DNA of 64,000 nucleotides from Muraenolepis orangiensis (GCA_027704905.1 CM051004.1:9506010-9570009); one strand, 5' to 3'; positions 11,698 through 31,987 are shown, counted from the stretch's first letter. The notes: generated from the letters alone by a model not told the origin. Program-made: numbers and translations.

Positions 11698-12668
11698 CTG
11701 ACGTGACAGAGCATCGGCCTTGACGTTACGGGACCTGGGACGGTAGGCGAGGGAGAAATTGAACCTTGTAAAAAAAAATAAAAGGGACCACTTGGCCTGT
11801 GGGGAGTTCAGCCTCCTGAAAACGCACAAGGGTGGAGCTTCTGGTCATCGGCAGACTGCTGAGACAGGATGGCCCCTACCCCCACGTCAGAGGCGTCCAC
11901 CTCCACCACAAACTGTCTCTCAGGATCCGGGACTAGGAGGATGGGAGCGGAGGTAAACCGAGCCTTGAGTCCTTGGAAGGCCTCCTCCGCCGAGGAAGAC
12001 CACTGGAATGAGACCTTGGTGGAGGTGAGGGCCGAGAGCGGAGCAGCTACTGTGCTGTAGCCGCGGATGAACCTCCGATAGAAGTTAGCAAACCCGAGGA
12101 AGCATTGCAGCTGCTTGCGGGACTCAGGAGCAGGCCAGGATGTAACCGCGGAAACCTTGGTTGGGTCCATCTGCATGGTCCCTTGTCCCACAATATACCC
12201 CAGGAACGAGACGGAGGAGGAATGGAACTCGCACTTCTCCGTCTTCACAAAAAGGGAGTTCTCGAGGAGGCGCTGGAGGACTGCCTGGACGTGGTGTACA
12301 TGCTCCTTCCTGTTCTTCGAAAAAATAAGGATGTCCTCCAGGTAAACGAACACATGCTTGTCGAGCATGTCCCTAAACACGTCGTTAACCAACGCCTGGA
12401 ACACTGCCGGGGCGTTGGTAAGACCAAACGGCATCACCAGATATTCGTAATGGCCGGTGGACGTGTTGAAGGCCGTCTTCCACTCATCCCCCTCCCGGAT
12501 CCGGACCAAGTGGTAGGCGTTCCGCAGATCCAGCTTAGTGTAGAGCACGGCTCCCTGTAGCAACTCAAAGGCGGATGATATCAGTGGGAGCGGGTAACGG
12601 TTCTTAATTGTGATGTCATTAAGGCCCCTGTAGTCTATGCAGGGCCTTAATGACTTGTCCTTCTCCAC
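11698..12668 (-). pseudogene. gypsy pol: reverse transcriptase and RNase H
   Basis: The frame at 12668-11808 has LRPCIDYRGLN, YTKLDLRNAYHLVRIREGDEWKTAF cut here by eye into LDLRNAYHLVRI and DEWKTAF, and MPFGLTNAPAVFQ. The catalytic box reads YLED where the family has YxDD (glutamate codon at 12336-12338). RNase H begins near FVVEVDASDVGVGA and then continues in another frame (RPRSRNVKADALSRQ, to about 11698). Upstream, the RT thumb-proximal part is also in a different frame (13141-12647). The copy is inactive. Confidence 0.9.
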
Positions 12669-13059
12669 AAAGAAGAACCCCGCTCCAGCCGGTGAAGACA
12701 GGGACGGATAATTCCGGCCACCAGAGAGTCGCTGATGTAGGCCTCCATGGCCTCTCTCTCAGGTGCGGACAGGGAATACAGGCGGCCCTTCGGGGGCAAC
12801 GTACCAGGGTGGAGGTCAACGGCACAATCGTAAGGGCGGTGAGGGGGTAAAAACGTTGCCTTGGCCTTGCTGAATACCTCCCGAAAATCGTGGTATTCAA
12901 CCCTGGCCAGGTCCGGAGCAGGTGAGGAACAAAAATAGCACTGGGGCGCGGCGGCTTGCTTAAGGCAGACCTGATGGCAGGAGGGACTCCACCCCACAAT
13001 GGCTCCTGAGGCCCAGTCGATGTGAGGGTTATGGCGGCAGAGCCAGGGGTAGCCCAGGA

Positions 13060-13343
13060 TCAGGGGGAGCTGAGGGGACCGCAGGATGTAGAACTGGATA
13101 GTTTCATGGTGGTTCCCAGATAAGAGCATGCGGACCGGCATGGTCTGATGGGACAGGGTAGGGGAACTTGACCGATGCCCAACTGCAGCGCGAGGTTCTC
13201 ATCGATGATGTTGACATCGGCACCAGAGTCAATGAATGTCGCGATGGTGTGGGAACCATCAGCTAACAGCAGTCGGGCATGGCACAAGGGTCTCTGATTG
13301 GGGAACAGTTGGGAGGTTTGGCTCACCCGTAAATTCCCCATTA
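13060..13343 (-). pseudogene. gypsy pol: aspartic protease fragment
   Basis: The frame has the protease active-site block TFIDSGADVNIID. It opens immediately at the junction with LINE sequence, so the start of pol and all of gag are missing. The frame then shifts into the region at 13141-12647 (LILGYPWLCRHNPHIDW). Confidence 0.8.
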
Positions 13344-14329
13344 CTCCGGCCCATCACTGTCGTGTCGTCAGCAAACTTGATGATGACGTTGGAGCTGTGC
13401 ATAGCCATGCAGTCGTGGGTGTAGAGGGAGTAGAGGAGAGGGCTCAGCACGCATCCCTGGGGGGCTCCCGTGTTGAGGGTCAGTGGCTCTGAGGTGGTGC
13501 TGCCCATCCTCACCACCTGGTGGCGGTCCGACAGGAGGTCCAGTATCCAGCTGCACGTGAATGGGGGCACGCCTAGACCTCTAAGCTTGGTGTCGAGCTT
13601 GGCAGGAACTATCGTGTTGAACGCTGAGCTGTAGTCCACAAACAGCATTCGCACATAACAGTTCTTTCCCTCCAGGTGGGAAAGGGCAGTGTGGAGGGCC
13701 ATGGTCCAGTGTGGCAGGTAACACGGAGCAAATAAAGTCCTTGACCAACCTCTCGAAGCATTTGCTGACAATCGAGGTGAGGGCTACAGGTCTATAGTCA
13801 TTCAGGCATGTTACCTTGGGTTGTTTAGGGACAGGCACGATGGTGGACATCTTGAAGACAACAGCCTGGGACAGGGAGAGGTTGAAGATGTCTGCAAAGA
13901 CTGCCAACTGGTCTGTGCATGCTCTGAGGACGCGGCCCGGGATGTCGTCGAGGCCTGCCGCCTTACGGATGTTCAGCCACTTGAACGTGCGGTGAACATC
14001 CACCTCGACATCCATGTCTCCGTAAGGCAGTTGTCCTTAGTTTCCCGGTGGAATTGAATACGAGCCTGTAGCTTGCTTAACTTATTGTCCAGAGACTGTA
14101 CATTAGCCAGTAGAATGGTGGGTAGTGGGGGCGATCGGATCGACATCTCAGCCTGACTAGCACGCCGGCTCGCTTCCCTCGCTTCTTCCTGCGACGCTTG
14201 CGTGTAATCGTGCCCAAGATGGTCGGAGATAATCCAGCTGTGACTTCGGGCGGGACGTCCGAGTCGAAAGAATGAAAAAACTCTGCTAGGCGGCGAGCGA
14301 CTGTCGATCTGATCTCCAGAAGTGTGCAA
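13344..14329 (-). mobile_element. Truncated, internally deleted LINE (L2-like clade)
   Basis: On the minus strand the relic opens with an endonuclease N-terminus (LLANVQSLDNKLSKL, CLTETW at about 14040). It jumps directly to the reverse transcriptase (RKAAGLDDIPGRVLRACTDQ, TCLNDYRPVALTSIV, DYSSAFNTIVPAKL, TGAPQGCVLSPLLYS, IIKFADDTTV). Most of the endonuclease is deleted, there is a frameshift near 13770, and everything after the FADD catalytic box is lost where the gypsy sequence begins. The L2-like assignment is from memory of fish LINE proteins. Confidence 0.88.
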
Positions 14330-14905
14330 AAGTTATAAATGAACGTGCTGCCAACTTCCTGAACAAAGATAGTTGCGATAAAAAGAATAAGTACTACTTC
14401 TTGTAGATGTTAGTCATTAAGGGTCTGGAAATACCTCTAGAGCCCTTCCCTACACGGAAGGTACGCAACTTGCGTAGGGCAGGAACAAAGGCAATACATA
14501 CTACTGTATATATACATGTTTTGCTCGTCAGTCAGGTGGATGACATAAGGTAGCAAGAAGGGCAGCCTCAGCAGCAGAAGGTATATACAATTTGTTTGCA
14601 TCTAGAGGGGCAGCCACAGAAAATATATCAGATGTCAGTTATCCACGTGGATCATCAGAATCAGAATGCCTTTATTGTCATCATACAAGTACAACAAAAA
14701 AGTTTAGCAATCCTTAAGACACTCTTGCAAACAATTCCAGATATTATCATGACAACAGCAGTGCACTATAGCACATACGGATTGATGGGATTAATCAGGG
14801 GTCATTGTTGTTGTCGTGAAGCGTAGAGTATGTACTGTCTAAAATCACCAAAAAGCATCGACTGCTTTTGTGAAAGGCTAGTAGGGCTTACAGCACCACC
14901 TAGTG
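14330..14905. repeat. Intergenic with LINE-tail-like repeat
   Basis: 14655-14705 (ATCAGAATGCCTTTATTGTC, then AAGTACAAC) is a common fish retroelement tail. Relatives lie at 48275-48320 and 60225-60285. No gene is seen in the rest. Confidence 0.5.
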
Positions 14906-15246
14906 CAGTGCTTCTCAACCTTGTTTGCACCACGACTCTATATATAATAGTTATGCCAGCTCAGTCACAAAAAAAGTAATGCGATTAAATAAAGTAAAAC
15001 TAGCCAGGTCTCTCAAATTCAACACCATGCCTATTATAATTTGACAATTGAAAAAAAATGTGATTGTTTCTGATCCTAAATAAGCCCTAAAAAATGGGTT
15101 AACATAATTTAATTTAATTTAATTATGAAATATAATTGTCAGCTTACATTTTATGATCCACATCCTAATGAGAAACTACTGAGTGCAGAGAAGCCAGCCT
15201 CACATAAGTATGTGGTACTGAATGGCAAAAGCACTCTGCTTACATG

Positions 15247-15809
15247 TGTCACGATCCAATCCAGCTCTTCACGCTCCTAGTCCTGGATCTCCGCTGGCTT
15301 CCTGGATCCGCGATATCACGACTCCGTTCCGAAATGGCATTCGTGTTTTCCCTGTCAGCCGTTTCCTAGTGAACTAGTAATCGCACCTCATTACCAAGCT
15401 GTATTTAAGCCGTCTCTGTTGTCTACCTCATTGCTGGATTATCAACCCGATTTTCAGAGAGCGTCACGTACGTTTCATGTTAAGTGCATTGTTGTTCTGA
15501 ACAGCAATGAACCGCCTATTGATCCGCCGTGTTTTGACCCTCGCCTGGATAACGATGTCGTTTTTGCCTTGCGCTTTTGTACCTCTGCCTCAACCCTCGA
15601 CTACCTGTTACCGACCTCTGCTTGCCTTGACCACATGTTGGATTTGCCCTGTCTGTACCTCTGCCTTTGATCGCGCTATCGGCGTATGCGCCGACATTAA
15701 AGCGCCTGTTCCATCACATGGAACAGGTGCTTTAATGTCTGTTCTTTAATAAAGGTGCTTTAATATCTGTTCCGTCTGCTTTTGGGTCCAACCTCCACCG
15801 GCCGTGACA
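15247..15809 (+). mobile_element. Solo LTR with 5-bp target duplication ACATG
   Basis: 563 bp with TGTCAC/GTGACA ends, flanked by ACATG at 15242-15246 and 15810-15814. It has LTR-like signals in order: a TATA-like TATTTAAG at about 15401 and AATAAA at about 15748. A near-perfect hairpin with 21-nt arms (15693-15713 and 15719-15739) lies just before the poly(A) signal. It is left by recombination between the two LTRs of a full element and differs from the LTR at 9789. Confidence 0.88.
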
Positions 15810-16100
15810 ACATGGTTAGCAAGTGCAGGATACTCGCTGCGCCTGCACCAGAACTGTTTAGTTTTTAATTTTTCTTAATTTTCTTAAGCTAGCTTTGTCT
15901 TCGGTTACACTTCATGCGAGTTAAGTGATCAAGCACACTCTGCTATCTAACGTTAACCAATCAACAGGTATAAAACAAATCTGACTGGATGTGCCAGTGC
16001 ATTTGAAATTAAAATCTTGGGATAGGCTTTTGGTTGGTTGAGTGTTAGTAGTGTAGGTAGGTTGTGTTAAGCTACTGCAGATCCAGGATTGGTTTATTTG

Positions 16101-16104
<4 letters not shown>

Positions 16105-16166
<62 letters not shown>
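16105..16166. repeat. (TA)n microsatellite
   Basis: Pure alternating TA for about 60 bp inside the hAT element. Confidence 0.95.
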
Positions 16167-16168
<2 letters not shown>

Positions 16169-17295
16169 TTAATGTTAGGATTTGGGCTGGGAAATTTGAT
16201 TGTGGATCAGCATTAAGGAGCTGGCTTGTTTTTAAATGTTTAAATTTCCATCTCGCCATCCTTTCAGAACTTCCCACCCAAATTTGGGTCTCGACCCACA
16301 GGTTGAGAAACACTGACCTAGTAAACCACATTAGCCATAGAGAGGCGAAGTCACTCCCACCTCATGTGTTACGCCTGGACCTTAGAATCTAATTGTATGG
16401 GAGTCAACAGAGCTAAATGGAAAAAGTTTTGATTTCGATCTGAATCTTCATGAAATGTTCCTGGCAGCATTTGTCTCATGATCTTTTTTAAATTAATTAG
16501 ATATTTCTTGATGTGAAAAATGGTGTCTTAAATTTTTTACATAAACAGAAATATCTAATTAATTTTAAGTAGTAAACAGACATATGAGTCGCTAAAACAC
16601 TGTCATCAAAGACCCATAGGGTAAGAGATCCTAGACCTTAGTTAGTCGGAACATTAAGTTAAAAGTTGCTGCTCAAACACTCGCGAACATTTCAAATAAA
16701 AAACTATAAATGACCTGCAAGGGCCGGGTCTGAGACATGGGGATCTCTGGGTCTCCGAGACAGGGGACTAGCTGGACAGAGGCAGGAAAGATAGCCCAGG
16801 GGGAAGTTGTGTGACTTGACTTGACTTGACACTTTATTACAGTAAACACACCCCCAGTTTGATAGTTTGAAGAGAATAGATTAGATTAGATTCAAATGTA
16901 TTGTCATTGCACATTACAAGTACAGTACAGCAAAAATAATTGAGCATCTAACCAGAGTGCAAATGTTGCAGTAAAGTTACAGGTTAAAAGACAGTCTAGG
17001 TATAAATGTGATATGAGCATAATAATAGGTATATGTATATACAGGTAAGTGATCATTTAACGTAGTGATGCTATTATTGAAAGCAGGATACAAATATATA
17101 GAGTATGAGCAGTTCTATCAACAGATTTAAATATATATTGCAGGTGCAGTAAACAGGTATCTTAGTAATAAATATGTAAACTATAGAGAGGTAGGTAGTT
17201 GTGATACAGTTTGTTTTTACAGTTAGTTTTTTTCTTTTTCTTTTTTTACAGTTAGTCAGAGACATTGGTGGTGATTGTTATAGGTGTTGAGTAGA

Positions 17296-17560
17296 GGGGG
17301 GGGGCAGGGGTGTGAGCAGGGGGGGAGAGCAGAGGGGGCGTGAGCAGGGGGGGGTGCAGCAGCAGGGGGGGGCAGCCGGGGTGGGACAGCAGAGGTGCAG
17401 CAGTAGGGGGGGGCAGCAGAGGCATGGCAGCAGGGGGGGAGGGGCAGCAGGGGTGCAGCAGCAGGGGGGGGCAGCCGGGGTGGGACAGCAGAGGGGGGAA
17501 AGCAGGGGGGGAGGGGCAGCAGGGGGGGTGCAGCAGGGGTGGGGGGGTGGGGGCTGTCTT
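17296..17560 (+). repeat. G-rich minisatellite with runs of 5-9 guanines
   Basis: Imperfect repeats of GCAGCAGGGGGGGG and GGGTGGGACAGCAGAGG type words. The plus strand has well over ten separate runs of four or more G with short spacers, which fits the formula for intramolecular G-quadruplexes. The open frames across it are low-complexity and not credible genes. Confidence 0.85.
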
Positions 17561-17903
17561 CCTGGTGCAGAGTTCAGGGAGATGACAGCTGAAGGGAAGA
17601 AGCTGTTCCTAAGCCTGCTTGACTTGGAACAGAGGTTTCTATAGCGCCTCCCGGAGGGAGGAGGGCAAACAGTCCATGGTTGGGGTGAGAGGGGTAGCCA
17701 TGGCCTTAAACCGGTCCAGGCCGGTTTGAGTCTTGTCTGCAGGGGAGTTGTCAGGAGGCCTGAGATTTCTTCAACACCTCAAGCCTGACCGTTGTTTGTA
17801 CTATCTTGTGGTTGATCACACAGTGGTTAATCAATAACACGGAAGAAAACCACACGTGAGGAAAACATTTGTTCATGTCAGAGCAACCAGTATTTTCCCA
17901 TTA

Positions 17904-17904
<1 letters not shown>

Positions 17905-17951
<47 letters not shown>
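17905..17951. repeat. (CA)n microsatellite
   Basis: About 23 CA units, followed by CGCGCA. Confidence 0.95.
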
Positions 17952-17953
<2 letters not shown>

Positions 17954-19076
17954 GCAAACACAGAAAGGGGCATGGCAGTGGCATACACAGTACAAATAGC
18001 ATGGTGTTGAGTGCCAGCAGGTAAATAAACAAGGAGGACAACATCTCATCATCATCTAAATAGTATCTTCAGTGGCAGCCAGATGACCTGGACCACAGTG
18101 TCATTACTAAACAAGGGTCACGTCAGTGTGTAGTATCATCCATACCACCATAGCACCCTCATCACAACAGTGATGAGGGTGAGTGCAGCAAACGTGTGTG
18201 TGTGTGTGTGCACGCATAAACCATAATACATAAAAAAATATATTAAAAATATTATTTTTATATATTGATATATATTTATTTTGATATAAAGCTGGTGTTT
18301 AATGTGACTTGAACATGTATACACACACACAATATAATGGCATTATAATAATCGCAAATTACAAAAAATTACTAAAGTTACATTACCTTACAGTACAGTA
18401 CTTTAGAAGACGCTTTTTTCCAAAGCGACTTACTATAAGTGCGTTCATAACATAGCATTGTTGTACGGATAACTGGGGCTTCATCATCATCACCATCACG
18501 TCCACTGGATGCGAACCTGCTTGACGCGAGGCTGTTTGCAGTGTTTTTTTAAATTCATTAATCAATTGTGTATTCATTAATTGTCTTAGCTATTTTTGTA
18601 ATAACATATTCCTTTACAGCGCTATTATTTCATCTTGCCCTGCTTACTAGAACACTACATTGTATAAATATATAATAATAATATATATAACATTGTGCTA
18701 ACAATTACAATAATAAATTAGAACAGCAATTACAATAATAATAAAAACAACAACAAACAAATTTCACAAATAAACATATTTACATAACTGCAAACAGTAT
18801 GAATATAAATATAAAGTGCACAGTGAGGCGTGAGGAGCGTAGTGTAGTAAATCTGAATCTGAAATCAAATCAATGAAAGTGTTGTGGTATGGTTGGCCTG
18901 CTGTGATCATGCTGACATCCCTCAACAGCCTTACAAATGAAACCAACCACCTGCAGCTCCAATCTTTTTTTTTTTTTTTAAACACCACAATGTTTGCATA
19001 ACATATTATACTGGTAAGATACTATATATATGATATCTCCTACCTGACTACTTTAGTAGTGATAAGATTAAGCCTA

Positions 19077-19126
19077 GGCAAGAAGTGGGTGTGTCTAGGC
19101 CCAGCCAGGCCCACCCACTTCTTGCC
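19077..19126. promoter_or_regulatory. Hairpin 73 nt upstream of the slc5a5 start codon
   Basis: Perfect 15-bp inverted repeat: GGCAAGAAGTGGGTG at 19077-19091 and its complement at 19112-19126, with a 20-nt C/G-rich loop. It lies in the proximal promoter or the 5' UTR of slc5a5. Both arms carry CACCC/GGGTG and CAAG words. No TATA box is evident. Confidence 0.55.
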
Positions 19127-19198
19127 TTCATTAGGACTGAGCTTGGACCACGTCCCCATAACTCATGTCATTTGTGAGTTCTGCTGACTGTCTTCACC

Positions 19199-29445
<10,247 letters not shown>

Positions 29446-29822
29446 AGAAGTTTGGCTTCAACGGTCGATTCTGACAAAAAACGCAGCTCTGCAGTTTCTG
29501 ACGACGGCGACATCCATCGATGTTTTAAATTACACACACATTAGGTGAAAAGGAAACAGTGCCTTTTGCCATTGTTTTGTAATATAGCTACAATAATGAT
29601 ATTAATATATTGTATGATACCTTATTGTTCACTACACTTTAAAGTAAATTCTTTACCAAGAATGACGTGGACTAGGCCTACTTTGTCAAAGGTAATTGTA
29701 TCTGGAATGTTCCCCCCCCAAATCTCCACCTGTTCATATTTTCATACCAATTCTGTCTTGGTGCTGATAGATTGTTATAACATGAAAAATTAGAGAGTTG
29801 TTATGCGGTTATGGGAAACTGG

Positions 29823-29828
29823 AATAAA
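29823..29828 (+). terminator. Poly(A) signal of slc5a5
   Basis: AATAAA 378 nt after the slc5a5 stop codon, the first clear one downstream. Confidence 0.6.
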
Positions 29829-30222
29829 GTGTCTAGGATTTGAGGTCTGTATTCAGTCAATTCATGATATGACATGCTGTTAAATGTCAGTTTCTTTATG
29901 AGTGTTAGATATACTACAACGTAGCCTACTACTAGCATTTGAGGAGTAAAATGAAACCTTAGACCTACAAAGACCTATAGAAGTAAGAAAAAGTGTCTAT
30001 AAGCAATTGTTTTAACCTACGACGTAACAAACAAAACATTCCTGCTCATTATGCATGTTTATTAAATGCCACACAAACTGAATAGTCCGGGCCTACTTCT
30101 TATTTGGACGTCAATTTATTACTCTTCGTCGCTCCTCATAACGGTAAAAAATACACATTTCAACACATTCTATGACATTGCATCGTTTGAAGACTAAACA
30201 GGCATCTCTCTTTGTTGTGGAA

Positions 30223-30431
<209 letters not shown>

Positions 30432-30449
30432 AGTCTCCTCCGTGTCTCG

Positions 30450-30992
30450 TCACCATTCTTCGGCGGCCCGGTTCGAGTCCTCCTCCTGCTCCACCGCACA
30501 GTCGAGGTGCTGCACGCCGGGCAGCGCCAAGTCTCTCTCCTTCAACTTCTCCAGGAACGAGGACAGCAGCCGTTTGTTGAGGTGGTCCGTCAGGGTCCTC
30601 TGCTCTTCGGCTACCCTCTCCTTGGTCCCTGTTGAGTCAGTTTCTTCTTCTTCTTCTTGTTCTTCTGCTCCTCCTCCTTCCTCCTCCTCCTCCCTCATCT
30701 CGGTGTCAGGCCCGGGGGGCGAGTGCAGCGGCTCGTCTGGCCGGTGGTCGTGGTTGAAGGCCACGCCGTTTGACAGCTCTTCCTCCCCGCCGGTCTCCCG
30801 AGCCTCGGAGTCCGCGGTAGACCCCTCAGTCTCCATTCGTGCTGTTAAAGTTGTTTGTAGCAGTGCAGCATTCCTCAGTTCTTTGAGTCGTTTATTGTCC
30901 AGGTCGCTCCGGAAAGAGTCATTTACAGCCGCCGGGTCGTGGTGGTTGTCGTTGAAAGACTCACTTTCTTGCTCCATAATGTTCTGCGTCAT
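30450..30992 (-). CDS. Unrecognised acidic protein, 180 residues, apparently single-exon
   Basis: I do not recognise it. The frame runs from MTQNIMEQESESFND at 30992 (a second ATG lies six codons in) to EEW and a stop. Layout: a polar N-terminus with NKRLKELRNAALLQTTL (residues about 34-50, probable helix); a Glu-rich middle (about 98-118) coded by GAG/GAA repeats; and a predicted amphipathic helix LNKRLLSSFLEKLKERD (about 137-153) followed by LALPGVQHLDCAVEQEE. There is no signal peptide or membrane segment. It is convergent with slc5a5 and divergent from ccdc124 across about 2.1 kb that holds the CCAAT/E-box array. The ordered, unbiased ends of the protein argue that it is a real gene. An intron near the 3' end cannot be excluded. 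Confidence 0.6.
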   Translation of the reverse strand: MTQNIMEQESESFNDNHHDPAAVNDSFRSDLDNKRLKELRNAALLQTTLTARMETEGSTADSEARETGGEEELSNGVAFNHDHRPDEPLHSPPGPDTEMREEEEEGGGAEEQEEEEETDSTGTKERVAEEQRTLTDHLNKRLLSSFLEKLKERDLALPGVQHLDCAVEQEEDSNRAAEEW

Positions 30993-31249
30993 GAGCGCCG
31001 CCTGCGAAACATTGCCCCCTAGCGGATCACTGAGGGATCATTTTCTTTGTCCCCGTGGGGGTTTGCAGCATAATCCCAGCATTTCATCATACATCACGGA
31101 AGCACTCATACTGCATGCTTCATACCTTGCAATTCTGTAGGTGGAAATGAACAATATTAGGATGGGGCCCTCCTGCCTAGACCCACTGCACTTGTGACCA
31201 GGACTGAGGAGTTTGCGGGAGAGCATTACCCGTATACAAACTTGATGGC

Positions 31250-31288
31250 TTGAGAAACAAATGATCTTTGATCTGATTTGTTTCTCAA
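31250..31288. repeat. Small hairpin
   Basis: TTGAGAAACAAATGATC and its near-complement GATCTGATTTGTTTCTCAA form a short palindrome in the region upstream of the minus-strand gene. Confidence 0.6.
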
Positions 31289-31610
31289 TCAAACTTTTTC
31301 CCGGGTAATACGCTAGCCCATACACTTGCTCCATGATTGTTGGCAGAACAGCAGCCCCGTGATTTAACTGTTATAATCCAACGAGCAAATGTCTTTATCC
31401 ACCCGAAACAAAGAAAACAAAAATCTGAAGAACCAACGTCAACAGTTGACCAAATAAACACTTTATTCTTATTTTTTTTATTAATAATTTATTCAATTAT
31501 TATTATTATCATTAATATTCTGCGATAATATTAAATAGTCTGCGATATCACAGCACTTGGGGCGGGACTTTCCACAGTCACAGCTAGCATCTACGTCGAA
31601 GTAAAGAGTG

Positions 31611-31842
31611 CGAGCCAATCACAGCATGTGTCGAGGTAAGAGTACGAGCCAATCACAGCACGTGTCGAGGTAAGAGTGCGAGCCAATCACAGCACGTGTC
31701 GAGGTAAGAGTACGAGCCAATCACAGCACGTGTCGAGGTAAGAGTGCGAGCCAATCACAGCACGTGTTGAGGTAAGAGTGCGAGCCAATCACAGCACGTG
31801 TCGAGGTAAGAGTACGAGCCAATCACAGCACGTGTCGGGCTG
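31611..31842. promoter_or_regulatory. Seven-copy 34-bp array of CCAAT box plus E-box
   Basis: CCAAT boxes start at 31615, 31649, 31683, 31717, 31751, 31785 and 31819, exactly 34 bp apart. Each sits in AGCCAATCA, an ideal NF-Y context. Five bases after each CCAAT is CACGTG (CATGTG in copy 1), a palindromic E-box of the USF/MYC type. The linker alternates between AGTAC and AGTGC versions, suggesting duplication in pairs. The array lies upstream of the presumed ccdc124 non-coding first exon (ending about 31987) and downstream, in transcription terms, of nothing else, so it probably acts on ccdc124 and perhaps on the divergent gene at 30992. Confidence 0.88.
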
Positions 31843-31849
31843 GACTAGT

Positions 31850-31987
31850 AGCAAGTGCTGCAGAAAAAAAACTAAAACGCAGCAGCAGGCCATGCTACGT
31901 TATCATCATACGTCATCACAGTGCGCTGTGCTCTGGAAGAAGGGGTGGCGGACGCCTCTTCGAAACAACGTTTTTGTTGTCTTTTAG
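31850..31987 (+). other. ccdc124: Probable non-coding first exon of ccdc124
   Basis: This is a candidate 5' UTR exon. It follows the CCAAT array and ends at TTTTAG followed by GTACGAG, a usable donor. An acceptor GCGTCAG stands 11 nt before the ATG at 33107, so a 5' UTR intron of about 1.1 kb is likely. The start of the exon is a guess. Confidence 0.4.

Larger units (their letters stand above)
9789..13343 (-). mobile_element. Ty3/gypsy chromodomain retrotransposon, lacking its 5' part
   Basis: Read on the minus strand the order is protease, reverse transcriptase/RNase H, integrase, chromodomain, polypurine tract and 3' LTR. The 3' LTR is 9789-10208 with TGTCAC/GTGACA ends. The purine-rich tract lies at about 10209-10222 directly against it, as expected for plus-strand priming. 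The 5' LTR, gag and the primer site are absent. The upstream end runs straight into LINE sequence at about 13343. Frames are broken at least twice in pol, so the copy is dead. Confidence 0.92.
14906..16315. mobile_element. Non-autonomous hAT element with a nested solo LTR
   Basis: The ends are CAGTGCTTCTCAACC and GGTTGAGAAACACTG, an inverted pair with one mismatch. The flanks are ACCTAGTG (14898-14905) and ACCTAGTA (16316-16323), a 7-of-8 target duplication. Removing the nested LTR and its duplication leaves an element of about 840 bp with no transposase. A (TA)n tract lies at 16105-16166. Confidence 0.88.
16316..19076. other. Intergenic, repeat-rich; no gene recognised
   Basis: This stretch holds a dispersed repeat at 16880-16990 (GTATTGTCATTGCAC, then TACAGTACAGCAAAAATAA; related copy at 63726-63810). 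It also holds a G-rich minisatellite (17296-17560), (CA)n at 17905-17951, an 11-bp perfect palindrome at about 18151-18180, and a dispersed-repeat fragment at 18395-18450. No coding frame here resembles a protein family. rpl18a, expected here from human gene order, is not seen. Confidence 0.55.

Noticed and set aside
12105..12560. 151-codon plus-strand ORF
   Set aside because: It is the complement of the gypsy reverse transcriptase frame.
15419..15749. Two overlapping plus-strand ORFs of about 80 codons
   Set aside because: Both lie inside the solo LTR and have no domain.
17312..17644. 110-codon ORF rich in Gly, Gln and Arg
   Set aside because: It is a translation of the G-rich minisatellite. 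The repeat, not a gene, explains the frame.
31615..31842. CRISPR-like array of regularly spaced 34-bp repeats
   Set aside because: It is a pure tandem array without spacers, in a vertebrate promoter region.
31778..31987. 69-codon plus-strand ORF over the CCAAT array
   Set aside because: It starts inside the 34-bp repeats and runs through the presumed 5' UTR. The composition is not protein-like.
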